A DNA stretch of 64,000 nucleotides from Alphaproteobacteria bacterium (GTDB lineage Bacteria; Pseudomonadota; Alphaproteobacteria; Bin95), in the NCBI GenBank assembly GCA_020638555.1, contig JACKII010000003.1, positions 62,001 to 126,000 of the forward strand, given 5' to 3'. A model generated the notes under the pieces. It searched no databases. It was not told where the DNA came from and saw only the letters and a program-made list of their open reading frames with translations. Below are positions 33,584-41,853 of this stretch, in pieces. A program made the translations under genes and the position numbers. Each line of letters begins with the position of its first letter. Position 1 is the stretch's first letter.

Positions 33584-34423
33584 ATGCATATCCGTCCCGT
33601 CAGCCTGCCGGTGGGCGCCGAAATCACCGACATCGACCTGGCCACCATCACCGACGCGGAGGCCCGCGCGGTCCACGACGCGCTGATGCAGTATGGCGTC
33701 GTGTTTTTCCGCGACCAGGACATCACGCCGAAGCAACAGGTGGACTTCGCCAAGCGCTATGGCCAGGTGCCGGCGGCGCAGAAGGCCTCGTTCGGCGTCG
33801 ATGCGGATGCGCCGGAAATCTCGACGCTGACCTATGACCGCGAGCGGCCGCCGAACGTCAACCACTACCACCCGGACGGCCTGTTCCGCGAAAAGCCGGA
33901 ATTTGCCAGCGTCCTGCGAGCGATCGAGGTGCCGGAGCTGGGCGGCGACACCATTTTCGTCTCCGGCACCGCCGCCTACGAGGCGCTGAGCGACCGCATG
34001 CAGCGCTATCTGGACGGCGTCTACGCCATCAACGACTTCATGAACCTGCACTCCCGCCCCTCCAAGGCGCGGTCATGGCAGGGCGACGGCGGCAAGGGCA
34101 TGGCGACGGTGCAGGGCCAGAACCCGCCGGTGACCCATCCGGTCGTGCGCACCCACCCGGTGACGGGCAAGAAGTCGCTCTATGTCTGCCAGTCCTTCAC
34201 CACCTATCTGGCGGACATGCCGGAGCGGGAAGGCCGCGGCGTGCTGGAATTCCTGTTCGAGCATGTGTCCCTGCCGGAATTCCAGTACCGCTTCCAGTGG
34301 CGGCCGAACTCCATCGCCTTCTGGGACAATCGCTGCACGCTGCACTATGCGGTGGCGGACTACTGGCCGGCCTACCGCCACATGCACCGCTGCTCCATCC
34401 GCCTGGACGAGGTGCCGGTTTAG
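33584..34423 (+). CDS. TauD/TfdA-family Fe(II)/2-oxoglutarate dioxygenase (second)
   Basis: A 279-residue dioxygenase. The iron motif is NHYHPDG (H-x-D) with distal His in CTLHYAVADYWPAYRHMHRCSI, and the GGDTIFVSGTAAYEALS and FQWRPNSIAFWDNR blocks are typical. The ATG at 33584 sits 4 nt after TTGGAG; a TTG at 33575 is a weaker alternative. It is convergent with an SDR gene. It differs clearly from the first family member (25883-26734). The substrate is unknown. Confidence 0.88.
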   Translation: MHIRPVSLPVGAEITDIDLATITDAEARAVHDALMQYGVVFFRDQDITPKQQVDFAKRYGQVPAAQKASFGVDADAPEISTLTYDRERPPNVNHYHPDGLFREKPEFASVLRAIEVPELGGDTIFVSGTAAYEALSDRMQRYLDGVYAINDFMNLHSRPSKARSWQGDGGKGMATVQGQNPPVTHPVVRTHPVTGKKSLYVCQSFTTYLADMPEREGRGVLEFLFEHVSLPEFQYRFQWRPNSIAFWDNRCTLHYAVADYWPAYRHMHRCSIRLDEVPV

Positions 34424-34441
34424 GGGCACCCCGGGGCGGAC

Positions 34442-35179
34442 TCAGGCGGCGGTCCAGCCGCCGTCTACCAGCAGGGTGTGGCCGGTGGTCCAACTGGCCT
34501 CGTCGCTCAAGAGATAGAGCATGCCGCTCGCGATTTCGTGCGGCTGGCCGAAGCGCTTCATGGCGTGGCGGTTGCGGGAGTTCTCGCGCGCCGCGGGATT
34601 GGGGTTGCGGGCCATGCCGGCCTGGAACAGCGGCGTCTCGGTCGCGCCGGGGGCGATGGCGTTGACGCGGATATGATCCGGCGCCAGTTCCAGCGCCGCC
34701 GTCTTGGTCAGGCTGACAATCGCGCCCTTGGAGGCGATATAGGCCGCGTTCATGGCGCCGCCGCCGAAGGCCAGTTGCGAGGCCACCGTCACCACCGCGC
34801 CGCCGCCCCGGCGGCGGAAGGCGGGAATGGCGGCTTTCAGCCAGAGCCAGGTCGCCTTGACGTTGATGGCGAAGATCGCATCCCAATCCTCCTCGCTGAT
34901 CGCGTCGATGGCGATGCCGCTGCGGGAAATGCCGGCGACGGTGGCGAGCCCGTCCAGCTTGCCGGTCCGCTCCTCCGCGAGGGCGACGGCGCGGGCGGCC
35001 AGGTCCGGGTCGCGGACATCGCCGGTCAGCTGGAGCGGCGTCCCCAGGCGGGCCATGCCGCCAGCGTCGCGGTCGACCGCCACCACCTCGGCGCCCTCGG
35101 ACAGGCAGCGCTCGGCGAGCGCATGGCCGATGCCGGAGCCGGCACCGGTGATGAGAATGGTCTTGTCGGCAAGGCGCAT
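34442..35179 (-). CDS. short-chain dehydrogenase/reductase
   Basis: A 245-residue classical SDR: TGAGSGIGHALAE cofactor motif, NNAG equivalent replaced by TVAGISRSG, catalytic VASQLAFGGGAMNAAYIASKGA (Ser...YxxxK), and C-terminal GHTLLVDGGWTAA. Asp at the end of beta-2 (VVAVDRDAGG) suggests NAD preference. The substrate is unknown. Confidence 0.9.
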   Translation of the reverse strand: MRLADKTILITGAGSGIGHALAERCLSEGAEVVAVDRDAGGMARLGTPLQLTGDVRDPDLAARAVALAEERTGKLDGLATVAGISRSGIAIDAISEEDWDAIFAINVKATWLWLKAAIPAFRRRGGGAVVTVASQLAFGGGAMNAAYIASKGAIVSLTKTAALELAPDHIRVNAIAPGATETPLFQAGMARNPNPAARENSRNRHAMKRFGQPHEIASGMLYLLSDEASWTTGHTLLVDGGWTAA

Positions 35180-35308
35180 CGCCCGGTCCCTCTCGCGTTC
35201 GGATGCGAAAGCTTGCGGGCGGGCCGCGGCGGCGTCAACCGGCGCGGCGGACGCGCGGGTCCCTCGCCCGGCGCCGAGGCGCTTGCCCTTTGCGTTCGGG
35301 AAGCGTCG

Positions 35309-35800
35309 CTACAGGGTCCTGGCGACCGCCTCCAACTGCTTGACCGCCGCCGTCCAGGTCGCTTTGAACCCCATGTCGATATGGGTATCCCGCGCCTCCC
35401 GCGTCCAATGCCGGACCCAGAGGCGAAACAGCGTTGCGCCGTGGCCGGCGTCGGCGAACGTGACGATGGCGGTCAGGAACGGGTCGGCGCTGGGCGTCCA
35501 GTTGCGGGCCTCGGTATAGGCATCGGTGAACACCAATCGTTCGCCCGGCACCATATCCAGAAAAACCCCCCTATTCTCGATCTCCACGCCGTCCGGGCTG
35601 CGCATCAAAACAAAATAATGACCGCCGGCCCGCGCTTCCAAATCCGCTTTCGGCGTGGTCCAGGGCGGCGGCGCGAACCAGCGCTCCATCAGCGGCCCCT
35701 CGGTCCAGCAGCGCCAGACCTTGTCGCGCGGAGCTTCGATCCGCAGTTCGATGCTGAGATCAAAGGGGCCGGATGGGGTGGCAGGGCTGTCGTCCGCCAT
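35309..35800 (-). CDS. SRPBCC / AHSA1-like protein
   Basis: A 163-residue START-like fold: LSIELRIEAPRDKVWRCWTEGPLMERWFAPPPW at the start, then GGHYFVLMRSPDG, NRGVFLDMVPGERLVFTDAY and a C-terminal MGFKATWTAAVKQLEAVA helix. This is the polyketide-cyclase/AHSA1 type often found as a small ligand-binding or detoxifying protein. No function can be assigned. 128 nt separate it from the SDR start. Confidence 0.85.
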   Translation of the reverse strand: MADDSPATPSGPFDLSIELRIEAPRDKVWRCWTEGPLMERWFAPPPWTTPKADLEARAGGHYFVLMRSPDGVEIENRGVFLDMVPGERLVFTDAYTEARNWTPSADPFLTAIVTFADAGHGATLFRLWVRHWTREARDTHIDMGFKATWTAAVKQLEAVARTL

Positions 35801-35981
35801 GGCTTCAGTCCTTATCTGCGAGGATTGGAGGGCATGACCACATCAGACCGGGAACGGCGCCCGCGCGCGGCGTCGGCGGGACTCGGGCGCTGATCGGGTC
35901 CGACGGCATACCCCGGGACCGTAACAGCCTGCCGGACGGTCAGCAAGGTACCCACCTCTGTGCAAGGCCCCGGCCGCGGCA

Positions 35982-37190
35982 TCAACCGGCACTGACGACA
36001 CCGGCGGCAATCAGCGCCTCGATCCGCTCCGGCGCGTAGCCGGCCCGCTCGGCCAGCACCGCACGGCTGTCGGCACCGATGGCGCGGCCCGGCCACTGCA
36101 CTTCGCCCGGCGTGGCCGAGAGGCGCGGCGCCGGTGCGGCCATGGCGAGCAGGCCCAGGGCCGGATGCGGCACGCGGGCGATGCTGCCGCGGGCGGCATA
36201 GTGCGGGTCGTCGAACACGTCGGCCATGGTGAAAATGCGGGTGGCGGGCACGTCGTTGGCGATGAGATCGGCCTCCAACGGCGCCAGGTCCCGCGTGCCG
36301 ACCCAGTCCTGGATCAGGCCTTCCAGCACGTCCTGGTTCCGGCCGCGGGCACGGGCGGTGGCGAACCGTTCGTCATCGGGCCAGTCGTCCCGCTGCATCA
36401 CCCGACAGAGCCGCCGGAACACCGGATTGGCCGAGGCGGCGATCTGGATTTGCCGCCCGTCGCGGGTCTGGAACAGGCCGTTCGGCGCCACGCCGGGCAG
36501 GCGCGAGCCGGCACGGTTGGCGACATGGCCCAGCTGGTCGTAGGCGGGGATGTGCGGTTCCATGAAGCTAAAGGCGGATTCCATCAGATTCGCGTCGACC
36601 ACCTGCCCCTCGCCGGTGCGGTCGCGGTGGATCAGGGCCATGGCGATGCCGAAGGCGGCATAAAGGCCGGTGATGTAGTCGGTCAGCGACACCGCCACCC
36701 GCGCCGGCGGCCGGTCCGGGTCGCCGGTGATGTGGCGCAGGCCGCTCACCGCCTCGCCGATAATGCCGAAGCCGGGCCGCGGACTGTAGGGGCCGGACTG
36801 GCCGAAGCCCGAAATGCGGGCCATGACGAGGCCGGGATTGACCGCCTTCAGGTCGTCATAGCCCAGGCCCCATTTTTCCAGGCCGCCCGGCCGGAAATTC
36901 TCGATCACCACGTCGCTGTTGCGGGCGAGGTCGCGGATCGCCTCCTGCCCTGCCGCCGTGCGCATGTCGATGGCGGCCAGCTTTTTGTTGCGCAGGATGG
37001 TGGCGGCATAGAGGGAGACGTCGGCACCCGCCTCGTCTTTCCCGTGCTTGCCCATGGAACGGACCGGGTCGCCGGTCGGCGGCTCGACCTTGACGACATC
37101 CGCGCCGAAATCGGCCAGCAGCCGGCCGCAGAATGGCCCGGCTATGGTCGAGCCCAGTTCGAGCACGCGGGCGTGGGCGAGCGGTCCCAT
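35982..37190 (-). CDS. CaiB/BaiF family CoA transferase
   Basis: Family III CoA transferase of 402 residues: RVLELGSTIAGPFCGRLLADFGADVVKVEPPTGDP, NKKLAAIDMRT, ENFRPGGLEKWGLGYDDL, ISGFGQSGPYSPRPG, and LTDYITGLYAAFGIAMALIHRDRTGEGQ. The catalytic Asp of the family is expected at the VVDANLMESAF segment. The ATG at 37190 begins the conserved block; a longer start at 37229 exists. CoA donor and acceptor are unknown. Confidence 0.9.
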   Translation of the reverse strand: MGPLAHARVLELGSTIAGPFCGRLLADFGADVVKVEPPTGDPVRSMGKHGKDEAGADVSLYAATILRNKKLAAIDMRTAAGQEAIRDLARNSDVVIENFRPGGLEKWGLGYDDLKAVNPGLVMARISGFGQSGPYSPRPGFGIIGEAVSGLRHITGDPDRPPARVAVSLTDYITGLYAAFGIAMALIHRDRTGEGQVVDANLMESAFSFMEPHIPAYDQLGHVANRAGSRLPGVAPNGLFQTRDGRQIQIAASANPVFRRLCRVMQRDDWPDDERFATARARGRNQDVLEGLIQDWVGTRDLAPLEADLIANDVPATRIFTMADVFDDPHYAARGSIARVPHPALGLLAMAAPAPRLSATPGEVQWPGRAIGADSRAVLAERAGYAPERIEALIAAGVVSAG

Positions 37191-37848
37191 AAGGCAAAGG
37201 TCCTTCGAAACGGGGTCTTTTGGCGGCAATTATAGCAAGGCGGAAGCCAAACGCGGCACGGCACGGGTGCGGCACCCTGACCGCACCGCTCAACGGCCCG
37301 ATCGGGCCATGGACCTGACTTTGCGCGACCTCTACCATAAGTATAACATACATCCGTAACGCCCTACGCAAAATTCGCTATTCTAGCCGCTACTCTGTTC
37401 ATTCATGAGATTTTGCGAATATAGAATTTTTTTAAAGCGCAACAAAACATTATTATTCAACTTTTATTAGCAAATTCGGGAAAATTTCCCTGTGTATACA
37501 GTGATTTCTCCTACATTGTCATCCATATAATATTACAACCGTATCTTGAATTGCAAAAATCTTACATATGTATGTATTTTTTGCCACTTTTTGTTAGGTA
37601 ATTCCCACTATCGACAATGTCACACCAATCGCCATATTTACAACTTGTGTAATCTTTCGCCAACTTCTGCTATCAGAGGTAAGTGCGATGCTACCAGGCG
37701 GGGAATTCGTATGAACCGGGCAGGCAACAGCCTAAAGATCCACGCGATCTACTCGGAATCGCTCTACTCCCGCATGGACACTGGCACAAAATACCCGAGA
37801 TTGTACGATACACAGGCACGACAACCAACCGAGTGAAAGGTCTATTCT
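37191..37848. other. AT-rich 658-bp intergenic region
   Basis: From about 37330 to 37690 the base composition turns strongly AT-rich, unlike anything else in the window. It holds short palindromes such as GGGAAAATTTCCC (37479-37491) and CTGT-GTAT-ACAG (37490-37501). No gene is convincing; a 41-codon frame at 37711-37836 ends 12 nt before the next gene. Likely uses are a promoter/regulatory region or a transfer scar. Confidence 0.6.
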
Positions 37849-38619
37849 ATGTTGGAGCGTACCCCGCGAGCATTCATGAACGCCTGCACCTCGCTGCTGT
37901 GGAATTCCGGCTATTCCACGTCGATCAGCAACGATGTTTCGGGCTGGGTCGACTACTATCTGCGGACAAATCCGCACGGCGTCGTCAACTCCGCAGTCAA
38001 TCCCGCTTATCACGAACTCGGCCCGGACAATTCGTTCTGGCTGGCGGTCTACAAGCAGGACACCAAGGAAATCATCGGTTGCATCGCCCAGCGGATGATC
38101 GAAAGCGACGATTTCGTGGAGGAGCAGCGCTCCCTGAGGCTCTGGTTTGGCGAGCAGGCCAGCGAGCGGCCGCCGATGCAACTGGCGCTCACGCGCGACC
38201 AGTATCCGGAAGCCCGCGGCCTGGTGGGTTACCCCGCCGGACTTTTCGTGGCGAAATCCGAGCGTCACAACGGGTTGGCCTGGCTGCTGCAACGCATGGC
38301 CCGCGCCTATGCCCTGACGCGCTGGCCGCAGATGGACTGGCAATGCGGCAACTCGCTTGAGCCGGTCGCCGCCCGCGGTCTGCCCTTCAACACCTATGGC
38401 TATACACGCTGCGACCTGCTGGTCGACGGCTGGTTCGAGGACACCCAGCAATCGCACAAGGTGTTCATGACCTCCATCGCCCACGACCAGATGATCATGC
38501 AGATCGCCAGCGATCTGTCACTGATTGAAATGAACTCCGATCAACAGATGCGTGACATCATCCGTTCCGCTCGCGAGCGGCAGAGCAACCCGCCGGTACT
38601 CGCGGCTGTGGCTGGTTAG
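37849..38619 (+). CDS. hypothetical protein, possibly GNAT-like
   Basis: I do not recognise this 256-residue protein. AAAGG precedes the ATG. It is soluble, Trp- and Tyr-rich, with no signal or membrane segment. A central stretch (NSFWLAVYKQDTKEIIGCIAQRMIE then GLFVAKSERHNGLAWLLQRMARAYALTRW) looks like the beta-strand and helix order of an acyltransferase (GNAT) fold, but no acetyl-CoA loop is clear. The final 34 codons overlap the gene on the opposite strand by 102 nt. Codon use is GC-rich like the neighbours although the upstream DNA is AT-rich. Confidence 0.7.
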   Translation: MLERTPRAFMNACTSLLWNSGYSTSISNDVSGWVDYYLRTNPHGVVNSAVNPAYHELGPDNSFWLAVYKQDTKEIIGCIAQRMIESDDFVEEQRSLRLWFGEQASERPPMQLALTRDQYPEARGLVGYPAGLFVAKSERHNGLAWLLQRMARAYALTRWPQMDWQCGNSLEPVAARGLPFNTYGYTRCDLLVDGWFEDTQQSHKVFMTSIAHDQMIMQIASDLSLIEMNSDQQMRDIIRSARERQSNPPVLAAVAG

Positions 38620-39021
38620 TTTGGTGCTCACGCCCTGAAAGAGAGGGAAACGGTTGGACTTCGCCCGTACGAGATCGCGTTCCAGGGTCCGTTGCAGGAC
38701 CTTGGAACCGATGTCGCAAATGCGCTGGCCCGAAAACCCGCCGACGGCGGTCGCACGCTGCGCGAACAGCTGGTAGCAGAAGTTCGCCGGGTCGTCGTTG
38801 TGCACGTCGACAATATGGAACCAGCCCAGAACGCCCAGATTTGTCAGCTTCATCAGGCCGACATTGTCGATATCCGGCACCACGCCGTGATTGCGGGGCA
38901 GGGAAAACCAATAGCGCACCAAGCGCGCCAGAAGCGCGTCTTCGGATTCGTCCAGTTCGTTCAACGGACAAATCCGGCTTTCCACCAGTTCGCCGCTGCT
39001 GGTCTCGCGTTCAACGATCAT
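38518..39021 (-). CDS. PAS_5-like domain protein
   Basis: A 167-residue single-domain protein. The pattern LVRYWFSLPRNHGVVPDIDNVGL then LGWFHIVDVHNDDPANFCYQLFAQRATAVGGFSGQRICDIG and final REYRRVALPLASGTDDVTHLLIGVHF is that of small alphaproteobacterial PAS_5 proteins. They are presumed sensors with unknown ligand. The ATG overlaps the stop of the upstream gene (ATGA), so the two are co-translated. The 3' end lies antisense to the hypothetical gene on the plus strand. Confidence 0.7.
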   Translation of the reverse strand: MIVERETSSGELVESRICPLNELDESEDALLARLVRYWFSLPRNHGVVPDIDNVGLMKLTNLGVLGWFHIVDVHNDDPANFCYQLFAQRATAVGGFSGQRICDIGSKVLQRTLERDLVRAKSNRFPLFQGVSTKLTSHSREYRRVALPLASGTDDVTHLLIGVHFNQ

Positions 39022-39590
39022 GACACGTCACCGTCCTGCGCCGGATTTCTCTGGCTGTACAGCAATGCCCCACTCACCACCTCGCCCTGCACGAGCACAT
39101 ACTCAAACGAAGATTTGTCCCGCAGCGGAAAAATCAACTGGTCGATCGCATCATCGCTCTCGCCGCTGCTCCGGGAAAACCGGCGGGCCGCCGCCCGGCG
39201 GTAGCGCACCGCATCCACGTATTCCTGGGCAAACAAGGCCAGCAGGCGGGGCTCGCCCACCCATTCGGCCACGGCCGGCCCGAAATCCCGTCCAGCCTGG
39301 ATCAGCACGGCCTGCCCCGACCAGATGATCGGCCAGTCGCTGGGATTCTTGCCGACCACCCCGATGATGTAGGATTGCTCGTCCAGCATGGACAGTTCCG
39401 TCATGCTGGTTTCGACATCGCCCGCAACCTCGTAATGGCCGGAGATGCCGCACAGATCCACCCAACGCAACAGGGCCCGTTGCAAACGGTCCGTTGCCGA
39501 CAAAATCGGAATGTCCGTCGATTTCACGATTGTCGCGAGCCCCCCTTGCGGCAGAGCGCGCCCCTGATTTGCGTCTCCAGACAGTACCAC
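39018..39590 (-). CDS. PAS_5-like domain protein (partner)
   Basis: A 190-residue protein from a GTG with TAGGGA 7 nt upstream. Layout resembles its downstream partner: an N-terminal helix with LLRWVDLCG, a strand region YIIGVVGKNPSDWPIIWSG and a closing FPLRDKSSFEYVLVQGEVVSGALLY. YVDAVRYRRAAARRFSR and the FPLRD strand fit PAS_5 proteins, but the match is weaker. It may have arisen by duplication of the pair. No output domain is present on either protein, so they would act through other partners. Confidence 0.6.
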   Translation of the reverse strand: MVLSGDANQGRALPQGGLATIVKSTDIPILSATDRLQRALLRWVDLCGISGHYEVAGDVETSMTELSMLDEQSYIIGVVGKNPSDWPIIWSGQAVLIQAGRDFGPAVAEWVGEPRLLALFAQEYVDAVRYRRAAARRFSRSSGESDDAIDQLIFPLRDKSSFEYVLVQGEVVSGALLYSQRNPAQDGDVS

Positions 39591-39689
39591 GGCAATTCCC
39601 TAATACTCTAGATGCGTTCTATTCACTTCGCCACTTTTGGTATTTAATCCGCCCGACCAGATATCGCAATAGTGACATCGGGTTAAAAG

Positions 39690-40478
39690 TCAATTGTTTA
39701 TTGACTCATCGCCCTCCATCCGGCCGATCACGCCCGCCGCCAGCCATTGCGCCAGCAGGGTTGCGGCCCGCGCACCCGCGGCCTCTGCGCCGACCCTTTG
39801 GGCCAGAGTCTCGCAGACCTCCGCAAACGACCGGCCGGCGGCAACCGCATCGAGTGCCGCGGCCTCATCCGCTTCCAGGGCACGATAGCGCACGGTCGCC
39901 TCGTCGCGCCAGACCAGAACCGTGTGCGGCTCGACGGGGTCGAGCGGCGGAGCGTTGCCCGTGGCCAGCGCCTCGCAGATGGCGGCCGCCGGCGTCGCCA
40001 CCGGCACCACCCGCACCGACGGGTGCAGGCCAAAACGCAGGCCCGGCCAGGCCTGGGGATGGAGAGCGGCCAGCGCCTCCGCCCGCATCGGGGGCGAATC
40101 CGGAGCATCGAACGCGCCCGCAATGGCCCAGTCGAGCGCAGCGACATCGCCAACCGCCGGCGTCTCGGCAAAGCGGCGCGCCAGAAATGGCGCCAAGCCG
40201 TCGCCGAACCAGCGGGCATTGCGGAACCGCGACGGCCCGGTCCGCACATAGGTCCGTGCCGCGTCGGCAAAGCCCTCATCGCCCAGCAGGCTCCAGGTGT
40301 ATTCGAAATTGGCCTGCAACACTTCCACCAGCCGGGCGGTGTAGGCATAGCGGTAAATGCCGAAGCGCGTCGCGGCGTTCTCGCCCGCGGCATCGTCGAG
40401 GTCGGCCAGGACCCGGTCGTCGGATTCGCTGAGAATGCCGGCCTGGAATCGGGCCTGAAGGGCGGCAAGGCGGCTCAT
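39690..40478 (-). CDS. bufC2: DUF2063 (BufC/HvfC-like) protein of bufferin operon 2
   Basis: A 262-residue partner of the DUF692 oxygenase. N-terminal DUF2063 domain: LAALQARFQAGILSES, ATRFGIYRYAYTARLVEVLQANFEYTWSLLGDEGFADAARTYV and GDVAALDWAIAGAFDAPD. A second, more variable domain follows (110-260). In related systems this protein binds the precursor and presents it to the enzyme. Start and bufB2 stop overlap as ATGA. It is the last gene of the operon. Confidence 0.88.
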   Translation of the reverse strand: MSRLAALQARFQAGILSESDDRVLADLDDAAGENAATRFGIYRYAYTARLVEVLQANFEYTWSLLGDEGFADAARTYVRTGPSRFRNARWFGDGLAPFLARRFAETPAVGDVAALDWAIAGAFDAPDSPPMRAEALAALHPQAWPGLRFGLHPSVRVVPVATPAAAICEALATGNAPPLDPVEPHTVLVWRDEATVRYRALEADEAAALDAVAAGRSFAEVCETLAQRVGAEAAGARAATLLAQWLAAGVIGRMEGDESINN

Positions 40479-41326
40479 GCGACGGCCCGTTCCGCCACCG
40501 CCGCGGCGATGGCGCGGGCCTGGTCGAGCTCCGCCAGCAGCTCGTCCAGCGGCGGGATGTTGTCGTCGCGTTCGATCATGGTCGAGACCGGGCCGAAGCG
40601 CTGGCAGGCGGTTTCGTACAAGTCCCAGACATCGTCGATCACCGGCGCATCGTGGGTGTCGACGATATGGGTGCCATTATGGCTGTGCCCGGCCAGGTGG
40701 AACTGCACCACCCGCTCGCGCGGCACGCCCTCGATAAAGGCCCGGGCGTCGAAATCGTGGTTGAAACCGCTGACATAAATGTTGTTCACGTCGAACAATA
40801 GCCAGCAATCCGCCGCCTCGGCCACGGCCGAGACGAACTCCCATTCGCTCATGGCCGAATGGGTATAGGTGACGTAGGAGGACACGTTCTCGATCGCGAT
40901 GCGACGGTCGAGATAGTCCTGCACCCGCCGGATCCGGCCGGCGACATGGGCGACCGCTTCCTCGGTATAGGGCAGCGGCAGCAGGTCGTGCAGGTTCACG
41001 CCGCCGACGCCGGTCCAGCAGAGATGGTCGCTGATCCAGCGCGGCTGGACCCGGTCCGCCAGCGCCTTCAGGTCGCGCAGATAATCGGGGTCGAGCGGGT
41101 CGGTGCTGCCGATCGACAGCGAGACGCCGTGCATGACGACCGGATAATCCGCCCGAATCCGGTCGAGAATCGCCAGCGGCTGGCCGCCCGGAATCATGTA
41201 GTTCTCGGAAATGATCTCGAACCAGTCGACCGGCGGCTTGCGCTCCAGCACGTCGGCATAGTGCTGGGCCCGCAATCCCAGGCCAAAGCCCAGATAGGGC
41301 GGCCGGTCCGGCGCAGTGTCGGCCAT
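40475..41326 (-). CDS. bufB2: DUF692 multinuclear iron oxygenase (BufB-like) of bufferin operon 2
   Basis: A 283-residue TIM-barrel MNIO enzyme, relative of MbnB and TglH, expected to oxidise cysteines of the adjacent precursor. Metal-ligand positions seen: FEIISENYM, VVMHGVSLSIG, ISDHLCW, IENVSSYV, LLFDVNNIYVSGFNHDF, QFHLAGHSHNG, DTHDAPV and MIERDDNIPP. GLGLRAQHYADVL opens the barrel. AAGGAG precedes the ATG. It is separated from its precursor gene by 94 nt holding a hairpin terminator/attenuator. Confidence 0.93.
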   Translation of the reverse strand: MADTAPDRPPYLGFGLGLRAQHYADVLERKPPVDWFEIISENYMIPGGQPLAILDRIRADYPVVMHGVSLSIGSTDPLDPDYLRDLKALADRVQPRWISDHLCWTGVGGVNLHDLLPLPYTEEAVAHVAGRIRRVQDYLDRRIAIENVSSYVTYTHSAMSEWEFVSAVAEAADCWLLFDVNNIYVSGFNHDFDARAFIEGVPRERVVQFHLAGHSHNGTHIVDTHDAPVIDDVWDLYETACQRFGPVSTMIERDDNIPPLDELLAELDQARAIAAAVAERAVA

Positions 41327-41355
41327 CGCACGCGCTCCTTCGGGCAACGGATCCG

Positions 41356-41393
41356 GAAAGAAAAACGGCCGGGCACACATGGGCGCCCGACCG
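41356..41393 (-). terminator. terminator or attenuator between bufA2 and bufB2
   Basis: On the minus strand the hairpin CGGTCGGGC / GCCCGGCCG (9 bp with one G-T pair) is followed by TTTTTCTTTC. It sits 28 nt after the precursor stop and before the enzyme gene. Partial read-through would give far more precursor mRNA than enzyme mRNA. Confidence 0.75.
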
Positions 41394-41420
41394 CGGCAAA
41401 ACAAGTGCGGGGTTGGGCGA

Positions 41421-41681
41421 TCAGCCCGCCTTGCCGCCCAGTTTCATGCACTCTTCGGCGGTCTTGGTGCTGATCCAGCCCTGGCCCTTGCAGGCATTCT
41501 GGCCCTTGCAGGAGTTGGCCGCGCTCTTGCAGGCGCTCTGGCCCTTGCAGGAATTCGCGCCCATGCACTTCACGCCATCGGCGGCGACGGCGGCGGTCGG
41601 CGCGACCATGGCGCTGGCCGAGAACATGGCGGCCGCAGCGGCGGCAAGCACGACACCGGTGGTCTTTTGCATTACGGACAT
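41421..41681 (-). CDS. bufA2: BufA2-like exported Cys-rich RiPP precursor (6 Cys)
   Basis: An 86-residue peptide. Signal peptide (to about residue 34, ending AAVAA) then a mature core of about 52 residues with six Cys at 39, 45, 51, 58, 64 and 78. The core is built on a repeated unit NSCKGQSACK / NSCKGQNACK and contains KGQGW, as in BufA2-type bufferins. Such peptides are modified at Cys by a DUF692 enzyme and bind copper in the periplasm. AGGAG at 9 nt from the ATG; a second ATG lies 3 codons inside. The 172-nt gap from the upstream doxX gene suggests an own promoter. Confidence 0.85.
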   Translation of the reverse strand: MSVMQKTTGVVLAAAAAAMFSASAMVAPTAAVAADGVKCMGANSCKGQSACKSAANSCKGQNACKGQGWISTKTAEECMKLGGKAG

Positions 41682-41853
41682 TGTGAAGTCTCCTAAGATG
41701 TGGTTGCACCGGACAGCCCGGCGCAATGGCGAACACTCCCGCACAGACCCGAAAGGACGGGCTCGGTGCTGGGCGTATTCTGCCGGTTCGGGCGAGCAAC
41801 ACCACTAAACACACGCACACACGCCTTCACGGTTGTGTGAGCCATATCAAGCA

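Noticed and set aside
37479..37501. LuxR-type lux box (CTGT-N4-ACAG)
   Set aside because: Spacing is too short for a lux box and no luxI or luxR homologue is recognisable nearby.
37711..37836. 41-codon frame ending 12 nt before the gene at 37849
   Set aside because: It has a GGGGA upstream and could be a leader peptide, but there is no conservation evidence and it lies at the edge of AT-rich DNA where chance frames are common.
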